Below, piece by piece: positions 23,197 to 32,125 of a stretch of DNA of 64,000 bases; position 1 is the stretch's first letter, and every line of letters begins with the position of its first letter. Source of the DNA: Pseudoflavonifractor phocaeensis. Lineage in GTDB: Bacteria > Bacillota > Clostridia > Oscillospirales > Oscillospiraceae. The stretch spans positions 1 through 64,000 of the forward strand of contig NZ_JACLZC010000003.1 in the NCBI RefSeq assembly GCF_016901735.1, in the 5' to 3' direction. Both the position numbers and the translations under genes were made by a program. Below the pieces are notes generated by a model. That model saw only the letters and a program-made list of their open reading frames with translations, was not told where the DNA came from and did no database searches.

Positions 23197-25974
23197 ATGG
23201 CGACAGCAAAAAAGAGTCCCTCGCGGAAAAGCGCCTCCGGCGGAAAGCGGAGCGGCGGTACCACCCGCTCCACTGCCGGCAAGCGCGCGTCAGCCAGCGG
23301 CGCCACCCCCATTCGGCGGGAGGTAGGGGCGCTGATCTGCTTTTTGCTGGCGATTTTTGCCGCGCTGGGCTATTTCAATGTCAGCGCCCTGTTCATCGAC
23401 TTTTTCACCGGACTGGCCAAGGGACTCATCGGCTACGGCTATTACTTCCTTCCGCCGGCGCTGCTGTGGGCCAGCTTCGTGCTCTTTTTCCACCGCGGAC
23501 GGCCGGTACGCCTGCGGGTGTGGTGCATCCTGCTGCTGCCGGTGCTGCTGGGCGCGGTGCTTCAGATGTTTGTAGCCAAGGGGGAATACGCCTGGAGCTG
23601 GTCGCTGATCCCCACTCTTTGGCGGGAGGGCGGTCAGATGTCCAGCGGCGGCGTGCTCAGCGGCCTGCTGGGACTGGCCTTTTCCGGGTTGTTCAGCAAA
23701 ATCGGCGCCACCATTTTCTTTGTTCTGGCGGGCGCTTTGATGGTGCTGGCGGCGTGCAGGCTGTCCTTCAGCGATGTGGTGGATTATTTCAGAGAAATGC
23801 CCCATCCGGAATATGAGGAGCAGCCCCTTCCCGAGCGTCCCCGCCGGACGCAGAAGCCCCAGAAGAAGCGGGAAGTCCGCCGCAGTGAGATCGACATCCC
23901 GGTGGATGACGGCCCGGAGCCGGAGCCGGAACCGGAGCCGGACCGCGAACCGAAGGCGAAGGGGGCGGCCGCTCTGTTCCAGCGGAAGGAATCCTCCTTT
24001 TTCAACCATGAAGCGTCGGTACCCGCGCCGGACGCCCTGCTGCGTCCCGACGAGACGGAGGAGGAAGAGACCCGCGTACCGCTGACGGAGGAAGAGGACG
24101 ACTGGGATCTGCCCACGGAGCCCGAACCGGAGGAGGCGCGCGCCGAACAAGCGCACCGGGAGGAGCCGGCGTCTCCCGCGAGATCGGAGGAGGACGAAGC
24201 GCCGGAGGAGCAGGAAGAGTCTTTGCCCTTTGATCCGGTGATCCCCCCGCCGGCGCCCTTCGCGCCCACCCGTCCTCAGCGCGACACGCTGGCCGGCATC
24301 CCCATCGAGCGGGAGCCGGCGGTGGGGAAGAAGGAAGAGAAGGCCCAGGCGGCGCAGGAAGTGAGCCGGGATCTGTCGGCGGGGCTGGCCCAGGGCGGCC
24401 AGGATTACCAATATCCGCCGGTAGATCTGCTGACCCAGAGCCCCGGACTGTCGGATAACGACGTGGCGGGAGAGCTCAACGCCAACCAGATCCGCCTTTC
24501 GGATACCATCCACTCCTTTGGCATCGACGCCACCATCGTGGACGCCATCCGGGGCCCCTCGGTGACCCGCTACGAGCTGGAGCTGGCCCAGGGCGTGCGG
24601 ATGAACAAGCTGACCAACCTGACCGACGACATCGCCCTGGCGCTGGGGGCCACCGGGGTGCGCATCGCCCCCATTCCGGACAAGATCTCCATGGTGGGTA
24701 TCGAGGTGCCCAACAAGCTGGTGGCGCCGGTGCCCATCCGGGACGTGATCGACTCCCGGGAGTTCCGGGAGAGCCCCTCCAAGGTCTCCTTTGCCGTGGG
24801 CAAGGACATCAGCAACCGCTGCGTGGTGTGCAACATCGCAAAGCTGCCCCATCTGCTCATCGCCGGTACCACCGGCTCCGGTAAGTCGGTCTGTACCAAC
24901 TCGCTGATTGTCTCCCTGCTCTATAAATCCAGCCCCGAAGAGGTACGCCTCATCATGGTGGACCCCAAGATGGTGGAGCTGGGCATTTATAACGGCATTC
25001 CCCACCTGCTCATCCCGGTGGTGACCGACCCGAAAAAGGCCGCCGGCGCCCTCCAATGGGCGGTGACCGAGATGATGAAGCGGTATAAGCGCTTTTCCGA
25101 GGTAGGGGTCCGGGATCTGAAGTCCTATAACGCCCTGGCTAAGCGCACCGAGGGGATGGAGACCATGCCGTCGGTGGTGGTGGTCATCGACGAGCTGGCC
25201 GACCTGATGCTGGTGGCCGCGAAAGAGGTGGAGGAATCCATCTGCCGGGTGGCCCAGATGGGCCGTGCCAGCGGGATGCACCTCATCATTGCCACCCAGC
25301 GTCCCTCCGCTGACGTCATTACCGGCCTTATGAAGGCCAACATTCCCTCCCGCATCGCCTTTGCGGTCCAGTCCTCCCTGGACTCCCGCATCATTCTGGA
25401 CACCACCGGCGCGGAGAAGCTGGTGGGCCGGGGCGATATGCTCTACTTCCCCCTGGGCAGCGGAAAGCCCCAGCGGGTGCAGGGCTGCATGATTACCGAC
25501 GAAGAAGTGGCGGCAGTGGTGGATTTCGTCAAAAAGGGCGGCCAGGCCGACTACGACGAGGCGGTCCTCCACGAGATCGAGCAGAACGCCGCCGCCAAGG
25601 ACAAGAAGAGCGGCGCACCCGCCCCGGAGAGCGATGGTCAGGACGAGTACGACGAGCTGCTGCCCAACGCCATTGAGGTGGTGGTGGAGACCGGTATGGC
25701 CAGCGTGTCCATGCTCCAGCGGCGGCTGAAGCTGGGCTACTCCCGGGCCGCCCGTCTGGTGGACCAGATGGAGGAAAAGGGCGTGGTGGGACCCTTCGAG
25801 GGCTCCAAGCCTCGGCAGGTGCTCATCACCAAGGCCCAGTGGCAGGAGATGCAATATAAGCAGCACATGCCGTCCGGCGCCTCCCCCATGGCGGCGGAGC
25901 CGGTGCCGGAGGAGCTGGACTTTGAGGATGACGCCATCGCCCAGCCCCGGGATCTCCCCCCGTTTGACGCTTAA
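23197..25974 (+). CDS. ftsK: FtsK/SpoIIIE-family DNA translocase
   Basis: 925 aa. The ATG at 23197 follows AAAGGAAG by 6 bases; a TTG two codons earlier is less likely. A basic Lys/Ser/Arg N-terminus precedes four membrane helices (about 45-195), then an acidic Pro/Glu linker (about 200-400). The RecA-like motor has Walker A GTTGSGKS (558-565) and Walker B VVVIDELADLML (about 660); the C-terminal gamma winged helix (about 817-885, SVSMLQRRLKLGYSRAARLV) reads KOPS/SRS-type polar DNA motifs. It pumps chromosome ends through the division or sporulation septum. I cannot separate a vegetative FtsK from a SpoIIIE role by sequence alone. Confidence 0.96.
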   Translation: MATAKKSPSRKSASGGKRSGGTTRSTAGKRASASGATPIRREVGALICFLLAIFAALGYFNVSALFIDFFTGLAKGLIGYGYYFLPPALLWASFVLFFHRGRPVRLRVWCILLLPVLLGAVLQMFVAKGEYAWSWSLIPTLWREGGQMSSGGVLSGLLGLAFSGLFSKIGATIFFVLAGALMVLAACRLSFSDVVDYFREMPHPEYEEQPLPERPRRTQKPQKKREVRRSEIDIPVDDGPEPEPEPEPDREPKAKGAAALFQRKESSFFNHEASVPAPDALLRPDETEEEETRVPLTEEEDDWDLPTEPEPEEARAEQAHREEPASPARSEEDEAPEEQEESLPFDPVIPPPAPFAPTRPQRDTLAGIPIEREPAVGKKEEKAQAAQEVSRDLSAGLAQGGQDYQYPPVDLLTQSPGLSDNDVAGELNANQIRLSDTIHSFGIDATIVDAIRGPSVTRYELELAQGVRMNKLTNLTDDIALALGATGVRIAPIPDKISMVGIEVPNKLVAPVPIRDVIDSREFRESPSKVSFAVGKDISNRCVVCNIAKLPHLLIAGTTGSGKSVCTNSLIVSLLYKSSPEEVRLIMVDPKMVELGIYNGIPHLLIPVVTDPKKAAGALQWAVTEMMKRYKRFSEVGVRDLKSYNALAKRTEGMETMPSVVVVIDELADLMLVAAKEVEESICRVAQMGRASGMHLIIATQRPSADVITGLMKANIPSRIAFAVQSSLDSRIILDTTGAEKLVGRGDMLYFPLGSGKPQRVQGCMITDEEVAAVVDFVKKGGQADYDEAVLHEIEQNAAAKDKKSGAPAPESDGQDEYDELLPNAIEVVVETGMASVSMLQRRLKLGYSRAARLVDQMEEKGVVGPFEGSKPRQVLITKAQWQEMQYKQHMPSGASPMAAEPVPEELDFEDDAIAQPRDLPPFDA

Positions 25975-25979
25975 GTTGG

Positions 25980-26022
25980 AAAGCGGGCGGCCTTTTGGAA
26001 AGGCTGCCCGCTTTGCGTTTTT
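25980..26022. terminator. Bidirectional terminator between ftsK and ypeB
   Basis: A 16-bp stem (25980-25995 with 25999-26014, one G-T wobble) plus GCGTTTTTTC lies between convergent genes. Confidence 0.88.
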
Positions 26023-27384
26023 TCACAGCACCAACGTGCCGCTTTCGTCCTCCAGCAGCAGAAGGATACGCTCCTCCCGGCCGGTGACGGCGTTGAAATA
26101 GAGGAGCACATGTTCGCCCCGCTGGTTTTCGCAGCGGAACTCGTGGCAGAGGATCTCATCCTGTCCGCCGGTGGGGATGAGGACCAGCCGGTGGGCCAAT
26201 ACCGTGAGCTGCGGGTCCACCTGGGGTTCCACCTCCTCCCGGGAGAGGAGGTCGGTCTCATAGCTGCGCTGGGTGTGATTCATCAGGTAGCCCTGGGACT
26301 CGAAGCCCACCACATCCCCGTTGTCCAGGGCCACGGCCACCTTGATGAGATCGGGGTAAGCGAGGACGTCCCCGTCCTGATAGGCGAAATGGACGGTGAG
26401 GGTATTGTCCTGGATGAAATAATAGGTCTCACAAAGGCCGGGAAAGCCGCGGCTGGTCAAAAAATCCTTGGCCAGGGCCACGCCCTCCTGGGGGGAGAGG
26501 GCGGCGTCGGACACCGGCCGGGCGCTGAGCACCTCCAGGACCTGACCGCCCTGGCGGGTGACCTCCACATAGAGGGAGCCGCCGTCCACCGCCGCCTCAA
26601 AGCCCCAGGTGGGAAGGGCGCCCTCCCCCTGGGAGACGGGAGCGAAGAGCATAGGGTCCAGACCCAGAAATTGGGCGGCAATGGCCCGGGCCTCGTCCCG
26701 GCCCACCTCGGGCAGACCCTCCAGGGCCAGCGGGGTCCGCTGGGACAGGTGATCGGAGAAGGGGCCGTCGTAGATGAGGGTGGGCACCTCGGGAAATTCC
26801 GACTCCACCGTCTGGAAGGCGGAGCCGGCGGCGGCGGCTTCGTCACCGGTGGCCTGGGCCAGGCGTTCCTGGACCTCCTCCAGCGAGGAGAGGGTCTGGG
26901 CACCGCCCAGCAGGTCGCTTTCCAGATCGCGCAGGAGGACATCCAAGCCGGCGGCGGCGTCCGACAGGGCGGCCAGGGTTTCCCGCTGTTCGTCGGAGGG
27001 ACTGTCGCCGCGCTGGGCCAGGGACATGGCGTAGTCCCCTGCCTTGGCCAGGAAGGAGGCGGTCTGCTCCAGCTCCACATAGCTCAGCGGGAGCTGACCC
27101 AGGGCGGTCTGGGCGGCGGTGGCCTGGGCGAAGGCCTGGGCGCAGAGGGCGGAGAAGAGGGTGGAGGAGGAGGCGTAGCGGACCTTTTGCAGGGCGGTAT
27201 CCAGCTCACCCACGGCGGTGGACAGCTGTGCGAAGGCCCGCTGGCTGTCCAGGGCCAGCAGGCGCTGATAGTAGGCGGCTTTGTGGTGGCTTTGCACGGC
27301 CCAGCCGATGGCCACGGCGAAGGCCGCGGTCAGAAAGCTGACGGCCAGCACCCGACCGCGCCGGCGGTTCCAGAATGTGTGCAT
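26023..27384 (-). CDS. ypeB: Spore germination protein YpeB
   Basis: 453 aa. The ATG at 27384 follows AAGGAG (27400-27395). One N-terminal membrane helix (about 12-32) anchors an extracellular protein: a helical N-domain and three PepSY-like beta modules, e.g. EARAIAAQFLGLD, LSPQEGVALAKDFLTSRGF, and the C-terminal FRCENQRGEHVLLYFNAVTG, which is typical of YpeB. It normally stabilises the cortex-lytic enzyme SleB in the spore. sleB, usually the neighbour, is not in this window, so the pair is split here. Its presence indicates an endospore-forming lineage. Confidence 0.9.
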   Translation of the reverse strand: MHTFWNRRRGRVLAVSFLTAAFAVAIGWAVQSHHKAAYYQRLLALDSQRAFAQLSTAVGELDTALQKVRYASSSTLFSALCAQAFAQATAAQTALGQLPLSYVELEQTASFLAKAGDYAMSLAQRGDSPSDEQRETLAALSDAAAGLDVLLRDLESDLLGGAQTLSSLEEVQERLAQATGDEAAAAGSAFQTVESEFPEVPTLIYDGPFSDHLSQRTPLALEGLPEVGRDEARAIAAQFLGLDPMLFAPVSQGEGALPTWGFEAAVDGGSLYVEVTRQGGQVLEVLSARPVSDAALSPQEGVALAKDFLTSRGFPGLCETYYFIQDNTLTVHFAYQDGDVLAYPDLIKVAVALDNGDVVGFESQGYLMNHTQRSYETDLLSREEVEPQVDPQLTVLAHRLVLIPTGGQDEILCHEFRCENQRGEHVLLYFNAVTGREERILLLLEDESGTLVL

Positions 27385-27475
27385 GGCGGATGGGCTCCTT
27401 CCGTTGAGAGTTGTCCTTAGTGTGCGCAAAAAGAGCCGCAGACAGGCTGGAAATCCATTCCGACGTGAAAAATGA

Positions 27476-27504
27476 TTGTAACCGGGCGCGGAATGTGCTA
27501 CGCT
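27476..27504 (+). promoter_or_regulatory. Candidate promoter of the trk locus
   Basis: TTGTAA (27476-27481), 17 bases, TACGCT (27499-27504). It lies about 50 bases before the trkA start and is a weak -10 match. Confidence 0.4.
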
Positions 27505-27552
27505 ATACCATAAGCGGGGACCGGAACGAATCGAAGAGAGAGGGCGTCGACT

Positions 27553-28807
27553 ATGGCCAGACCGTCCAAACAGAAAAAGGGACTGAATATCATTATCGTA
27601 GGCTGCGGCAAGGTGGGCATCTCCCTGGTGGGACAGCTCAGCAAAGAGGGCCACGATATTACCGTCATTGATAAAAATCCCGAAAAGATCCAAACCGTGA
27701 CCAATCTGTTTGACGTCATTGGAGTGGTGGGCAACGGCGCCAGCTTCAGCACCCAGATCGAGGCGGGGGTGGAGCAGGCGGATATCCTCATTTCGGTGAC
27801 CCATTCGGACGAACTGAACCTGCTTTGCTGCATTGTGGCCAAGCGGTCCTCCGAATGCGCCGTCATTGGTGGGTGTGACCAGCTTTGCCCGGGGGCACGC
27901 GGAGATGATCCGCATCCGCATCCCCAAGGGGAATATGCTCCACGGCAAAAAGCTCTATCAGCTCAGCCAGCAGCTGGCGGGGGCGGTGCTCATCTGCGCG
28001 GTGGAGCGGGCGGGAGAGGTCTACATTCCCGGCGGCTCCTTCCAGCTCCAGACCGGCGATGTGGTCAGCTTTATCTGTCCCTCCCGGGACTCCCGGCAGT
28101 TCCTGCGGCGGGTGGGCTTTCAGACCCATCAGGTGCGGGACGCCCTCATCATCGGCGGCAGCAAGGCGGGCTACTATCTGGCCCAGCGGCTGCTGCGTCT
28201 GGGGGTGGAGGTGCGCATCATCGAGTCCAACCGGAGCCGGTGCGAGGAGCTGAGCATCCTGCTGCCCAAGGCCACCATCATCTGCGGCGACGGCACCGAC
28301 TCGGACGTGCTGCGGGAGTCCGGCGTGGAGCAGGTGGAGGCGGTGGTGCCCCTCACCGGCATTGATGAGGAGAACATCATGCTCACCCTGCACACCCAAG
28401 CCATCTCCAACGCCAAGGTAGTGACCAAAATCAACCGCATCATGTTCCCCGAGGCCATCGAGCGGCTCCATCTGGACAGCGTGGTCTGTCCCAAATTCAT
28501 CACCACCGACGCCATCGTGGCCTATGTCCGCTCCCGCATGGCCTCCCGGGGGAGCAATATCGAGACTCTGCTCCATCTCTTTGACAACCGGGTGGAGGCC
28601 ATCGAGTTTGTGGCCCACCCCGACTCCCGGTTGGTCAATATTCCCTTTAAGGACCTGCCCCTCAAGGACCACCTCCTGATCGCCTGCATCAACCGTGCGG
28701 GCAAGACCCTCATTCCCGGCGGTGACGAGTGCATCCGGGTGGGAGACTCGGTGATCGTGGTTACCACCCATACCGGTCTGCGGGACCTGGCGGACATTCT
28801 GGCCTGA
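27553..28807 (+). pseudogene. trkA: trkA, potassium uptake regulator, broken by an internal deletion and frameshift
   Basis: TrkA is the cytosolic NAD/ATP-binding gating ring of the Trk potassium channel, normally ~450 aa with two RCK_N/RCK_C repeats. Here frame 1 (27553 on) encodes the first Rossmann domain (NIIIVGCGKVGISL ... ISVTHSDELNLLCCIVAKRS) up to about residue 105 and then, near 27870, turns to unrelated sequence that stops at 28365. The rest (SFARGHAEMIRIRIPKGNML onward, first RCK_C and the whole second repeat with IIGGSKAGYYLAQRL) is intact but in a second frame, ending at 28807. About 45-50 residues (the ARxRNPEY...FPSA stretch) are missing at the junction, so a single-base error cannot explain it. 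trkH follows at once. Confidence 0.85.
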
Positions 28808-28823
28808 GGGGGAGGAGAACAAC

Positions 28824-30296
28824 ATGAATACGTCCATCATCCGCTATGTGATCGGATGGGTCATGGTGATCGAGGGTCTGCTGATGGCGCTGCCCTGCGC
28901 GGTGGCCATTGTCTACGGCGAGGGGGAGGGCTGGTATTTCGCGGCGGTGGCGGCGGCGCTGCTGTTGGGATTGCTCATCACCCGGCGGCGTCCGTCCAGC
29001 AACGTGTTTTATATTCGGGAGGGCTGTGTATCCACCGCCCTTTGCTGGATTGTGCTCAGTCTGATCGGCTGTCTGCCCTTTTGGCTCAGCGGGGAGATCC
29101 CGTCCTTTACCGACGCCCTGTTTGAGACCATCTCCGGCTTCACCACCACCGGCGCCAGCATCCTTTCCGATGTGGAAAGCCTGTCTTATTGTATGCTCTT
29201 TTGGCGCAGCTTTACCCACTGGATCGGCGGCATGGGTGTGCTGGTCTTTCTGCTGGCGGTGATCCAGATGCCCGGCGGCTCTCACATGAATTTGATGAAG
29301 GCCGAGAGCCCGGGGCCGTCGGTGGGCAAGCTGCGGCCCAAGGTGGGACAGACGGCGCGCATCCTCTATCTCATCTATCTGGCGCTGACCGTGCTGGAGG
29401 TGCTCCTTCTGCTGGCCGGCCGTATGCCGCTTTTTGACGCGCTGACCACGGCCTTCGGCTCGGCGGGCACCGGCGGCTTTGGCATCAAGAATGACAGCAT
29501 GATGAGTTACAGCCCCTATATTCAGTGGGTGGTAACGGTATTTATGGCCCTTTTCGGGGTGAATTTCAGCGTTTATTATCTGCTGCTCTTCCGCAAATGG
29601 AAGCAGGCCTTTCAGATCGAGGAGGTGCGCAAGTATTTCCTCATTCTGCTGGGGGCCATTTTGCTGGTGCTCTTTGACCTGCGGGACACGGGGCTTGCTT
29701 TCTGGGACGCGCTGCGCCACGCATCCTTCCAGGTGGTGTCCATCATGACCACCACCGGCTTTGCCACGGTGGACTTCAACCAGTGGCCCCAGACGGCCCG
29801 TTCGGTGCTGGTGCTGCTGATGTTTGTGGGCGCCTGCGCGGGGAGCACCGGCGGCGGCATCAAGGTTTCCCGCATCGTGGTGATGATTAAGACCATGTTC
29901 AAAGAGCTCCACACCTATGTGTTTCCCAAGAGCATCCGGAAGATCAAGATTGACGGCAAGCCGGTGGAGCATGAGGTGGTGCGGGGCATCAACGTATTTT
30001 TCATTACCTTTATGCTGATCTTCAGCTTTTCGGTCCTGGGCCTCAGTCTGGAGGGCAAGGATCTGGTGACCAACTTTACCGCCGTGGCGGCTACCTTCAA
30101 CAACATCGGCCCCGGTCTGGAGCTGGTGGGACCCACGGGGAATTTCGGGCTTTTTTCGCCCCTGAGCAAATATATACTGATGTTTGATATGCTGGCCGGC
30201 CGGCTGGAGCTCTTCCCCATGCTGCTGCTCCTCTATCCGCCGTGCTGGAGGGGAGCGCTGCACCGCCGCCGGACGGAGGAGGCGCGGCTCTCCTGA
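28824..30296 (+). CDS. trkH: TrkH-family potassium uptake channel subunit
   Basis: 490 aa, membrane pore protein with four pseudo-repeated filter loops: SGFTTTGASIL, FGSAGTGGFGI, TTTGFATVDF and NNIGPGLELVG; the essential filter glycines are kept. The end matches the family (LSKYILMFDMLAGRLELFPM) with a short Arg-rich extension. GGGGGAGGAG lies just before the ATG. It is the partner of the adjacent trkA, which is broken here; TrkH alone can conduct but loses its gating ring, unless another TrkA/KtrA-type protein is encoded elsewhere. Confidence 0.95.
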   Translation: MNTSIIRYVIGWVMVIEGLLMALPCAVAIVYGEGEGWYFAAVAAALLLGLLITRRRPSSNVFYIREGCVSTALCWIVLSLIGCLPFWLSGEIPSFTDALFETISGFTTTGASILSDVESLSYCMLFWRSFTHWIGGMGVLVFLLAVIQMPGGSHMNLMKAESPGPSVGKLRPKVGQTARILYLIYLALTVLEVLLLLAGRMPLFDALTTAFGSAGTGGFGIKNDSMMSYSPYIQWVVTVFMALFGVNFSVYYLLLFRKWKQAFQIEEVRKYFLILLGAILLVLFDLRDTGLAFWDALRHASFQVVSIMTTTGFATVDFNQWPQTARSVLVLLMFVGACAGSTGGGIKVSRIVVMIKTMFKELHTYVFPKSIRKIKIDGKPVEHEVVRGINVFFITFMLIFSFSVLGLSLEGKDLVTNFTAVAATFNNIGPGLELVGPTGNFGLFSPLSKYILMFDMLAGRLELFPMLLLLYPPCWRGALHRRRTEEARLS

Positions 30297-30318
30297 AGCA
30301 TACGGAAAGGAGGACGAT

Positions 30319-32112
30319 ATGGACGGCGTATTTTCGGCATTTCAGCCGCTGATGGACCAGCTCACCGCCGCTTTGGGCCAATATCCCATGGTGTGGGCCT
30401 GGTATACGGCCATTGTACGCTTTATATTTCCGATTCTGGCGGTAGGGATTTTGGCGGGCGCCATTCGTTCCATGCTGCGGGTGACCCATGTGCCGGAGGT
30501 ATGGGCCTATCTGACCCTGCCCAACGGCGGGGAGGAGCCGCTGACCCACTGGGAGAACATTTTGGGGCGGAGCGGGGCTTCCGACGTGGTGCTCAACTAT
30601 CCCGTGGTCTCCCGGCAGCACGCGGCCCTGATCCGTGGAGAGGATGAGAGCTGGACCGTTCATGATCTGGACTCCAAGGGCGGGGTCACCGTCAACGGAA
30701 AGGCGGTGGCGGGCAAGGCCCGGGTGGATTACGGGGATGTGATCGGCCTGGGCGGTGTGGAGACGGTGCTCCTCTCGGTGTCGCCGGAGGAGGAGGCGGA
30801 GCGCCGCCGCCGCCGTCAGGCCGAGGAGCGGCCGGCCTCCCCATGGGGAGCGCTGGTGCTGCTGACGCTGTTTCAGGTGCTGACGGCCATTCAGCTCATC
30901 GTCAGCGAGGGAGCGGAGGCGTCGGCCGTGATTCCCATGACCTTTTTATGCCTGACAGGGCTGATGTGGGTCTATTTTCTGGTGCTGCGGGCGGCCCGCC
31001 GTGTGGGGTTTGAGATGGAGATCATCGCCTTTTTCCTCTCCACCCTCTCGCTGGCGGTGACGTCCTCCTCCAATACCGCCGCGCTTTTCAAGCAGTTTTT
31101 GGCCCTGGTGCTGGGTCTGATCCTCTTTTTGGTGCTGGGCATTTTCATGCGCAACCTGGGACGGGTCCAGCGCATCCGCTGGCTGATGGCCGGAGCGGCG
31201 GTTTTCCTGCTGCTCTTGAGCTGTCTGTTCGGAGCGGTGAACCACGGGGCCACCAACTGGATCTCCATCGGCGGGTTTTCTTTCCAGCCCTCGGAGATTG
31301 CCAAAATCTGCTATATTTTTGCCGGCGCGGCCACGCTGGAGCGGCTGTTCCGCAAACGAAATTTGGGCCTTTTCATGGTGCTCACCGGGGCAAGCCTGCT
31401 CTGTCTGGCCTATATGAGCGATTTCGGTACAGCGGCCATTTTCTTTGTCACCTTTTTGGTCATTGCCTATCTGCGCTCCGGCGACTGGGCCACGCTGGCC
31501 CTCATCTGCGGCGGGGCGGTGTTCGGCGTCTTTGTGATCCTGTCCATGAAGCCCTATATTCTCCGGCGCTTTGCCAGCTGGGGCAAGGCCTGGCAGACCA
31601 CCACCGAGGGCAGCGGCTTTCAGCAGAGCCGCACCATGTCGGCGGCGGCGTCCGGCGGGCTGGTGGGGGTCGGACCGGGCAACGGCTGGCTCCACAACGT
31701 GGGAGCGGGGGATACCGACCTGGTGTTCGGGATGCTCTGTGAGGAGTGGGGGCTGATTATCGCCCTTTTGGCGGTGCTGTGCGTCATCACGCTGGCGGTA
31801 TTCGCGGTGCGCTCCTGCCGGGCGGGGCGGTCCAGCTTCTATGTCATCGCGGCCTGCGCCGCCACCAGTCTGCTGGTGTTTCAGACCAGTCTGAACGTGC
31901 TGGGCGCGGTGGATATTCTGCCGCTGACCGGCGTGACCTTTCCCTTTGTATCCAACGGAGGCTCGGCCATGATGGCGGCCTGGGGGCTGCTGGCCTATCT
32001 GAAGGCCACGGACACCCGGCAGAATGCCAGCTTTGCCATTCGCCTGCCCAGCCGGAAGGACAGGAAGAAGGGGGAGGAGCTTTCCCGCCGCCGGGAACCG
32101 CCGCTGACGTAA
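30319..32112 (+). CDS. SEDS-family glycosyltransferase (FtsW/RodA/SpoVE type) with N-terminal FHA domain
   Basis: About 597 aa, against ~370-400 for ordinary SEDS proteins. The ATG at 30319 follows AAAGGAGG. One membrane helix (about 30-50) precedes an FHA domain (about 78-150: ILGRSGASDVVL, VVSRQHAALI, DSKGGVTVNGK) with the Gly-Arg, Ser-Arg-His and Asn residues used to bind phosphothreonine. An Arg-rich linker leads to the polytopic SEDS domain with QPSEIAK, MSDFGTAAI (likely catalytic Asp), GVGPGNG and FPFVSNGGSA. It should polymerise lipid II. The next gene, 13 bases on, is a class B PBP, giving the standard SEDS-bPBP pair. No Ser/Thr kinase gene is in the window. Confidence 0.93.
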   Translation: MDGVFSAFQPLMDQLTAALGQYPMVWAWYTAIVRFIFPILAVGILAGAIRSMLRVTHVPEVWAYLTLPNGGEEPLTHWENILGRSGASDVVLNYPVVSRQHAALIRGEDESWTVHDLDSKGGVTVNGKAVAGKARVDYGDVIGLGGVETVLLSVSPEEEAERRRRRQAEERPASPWGALVLLTLFQVLTAIQLIVSEGAEASAVIPMTFLCLTGLMWVYFLVLRAARRVGFEMEIIAFFLSTLSLAVTSSSNTAALFKQFLALVLGLILFLVLGIFMRNLGRVQRIRWLMAGAAVFLLLLSCLFGAVNHGATNWISIGGFSFQPSEIAKICYIFAGAATLERLFRKRNLGLFMVLTGASLLCLAYMSDFGTAAIFFVTFLVIAYLRSGDWATLALICGGAVFGVFVILSMKPYILRRFASWGKAWQTTTEGSGFQQSRTMSAAASGGLVGVGPGNGWLHNVGAGDTDLVFGMLCEEWGLIIALLAVLCVITLAVFAVRSCRAGRSSFYVIAACAATSLLVFQTSLNVLGAVDILPLTGVTFPFVSNGGSAMMAAWGLLAYLKATDTRQNASFAIRLPSRKDRKKGEELSRRREPPLT

Positions 32113-32125
32113 GGGAGGACGAATC

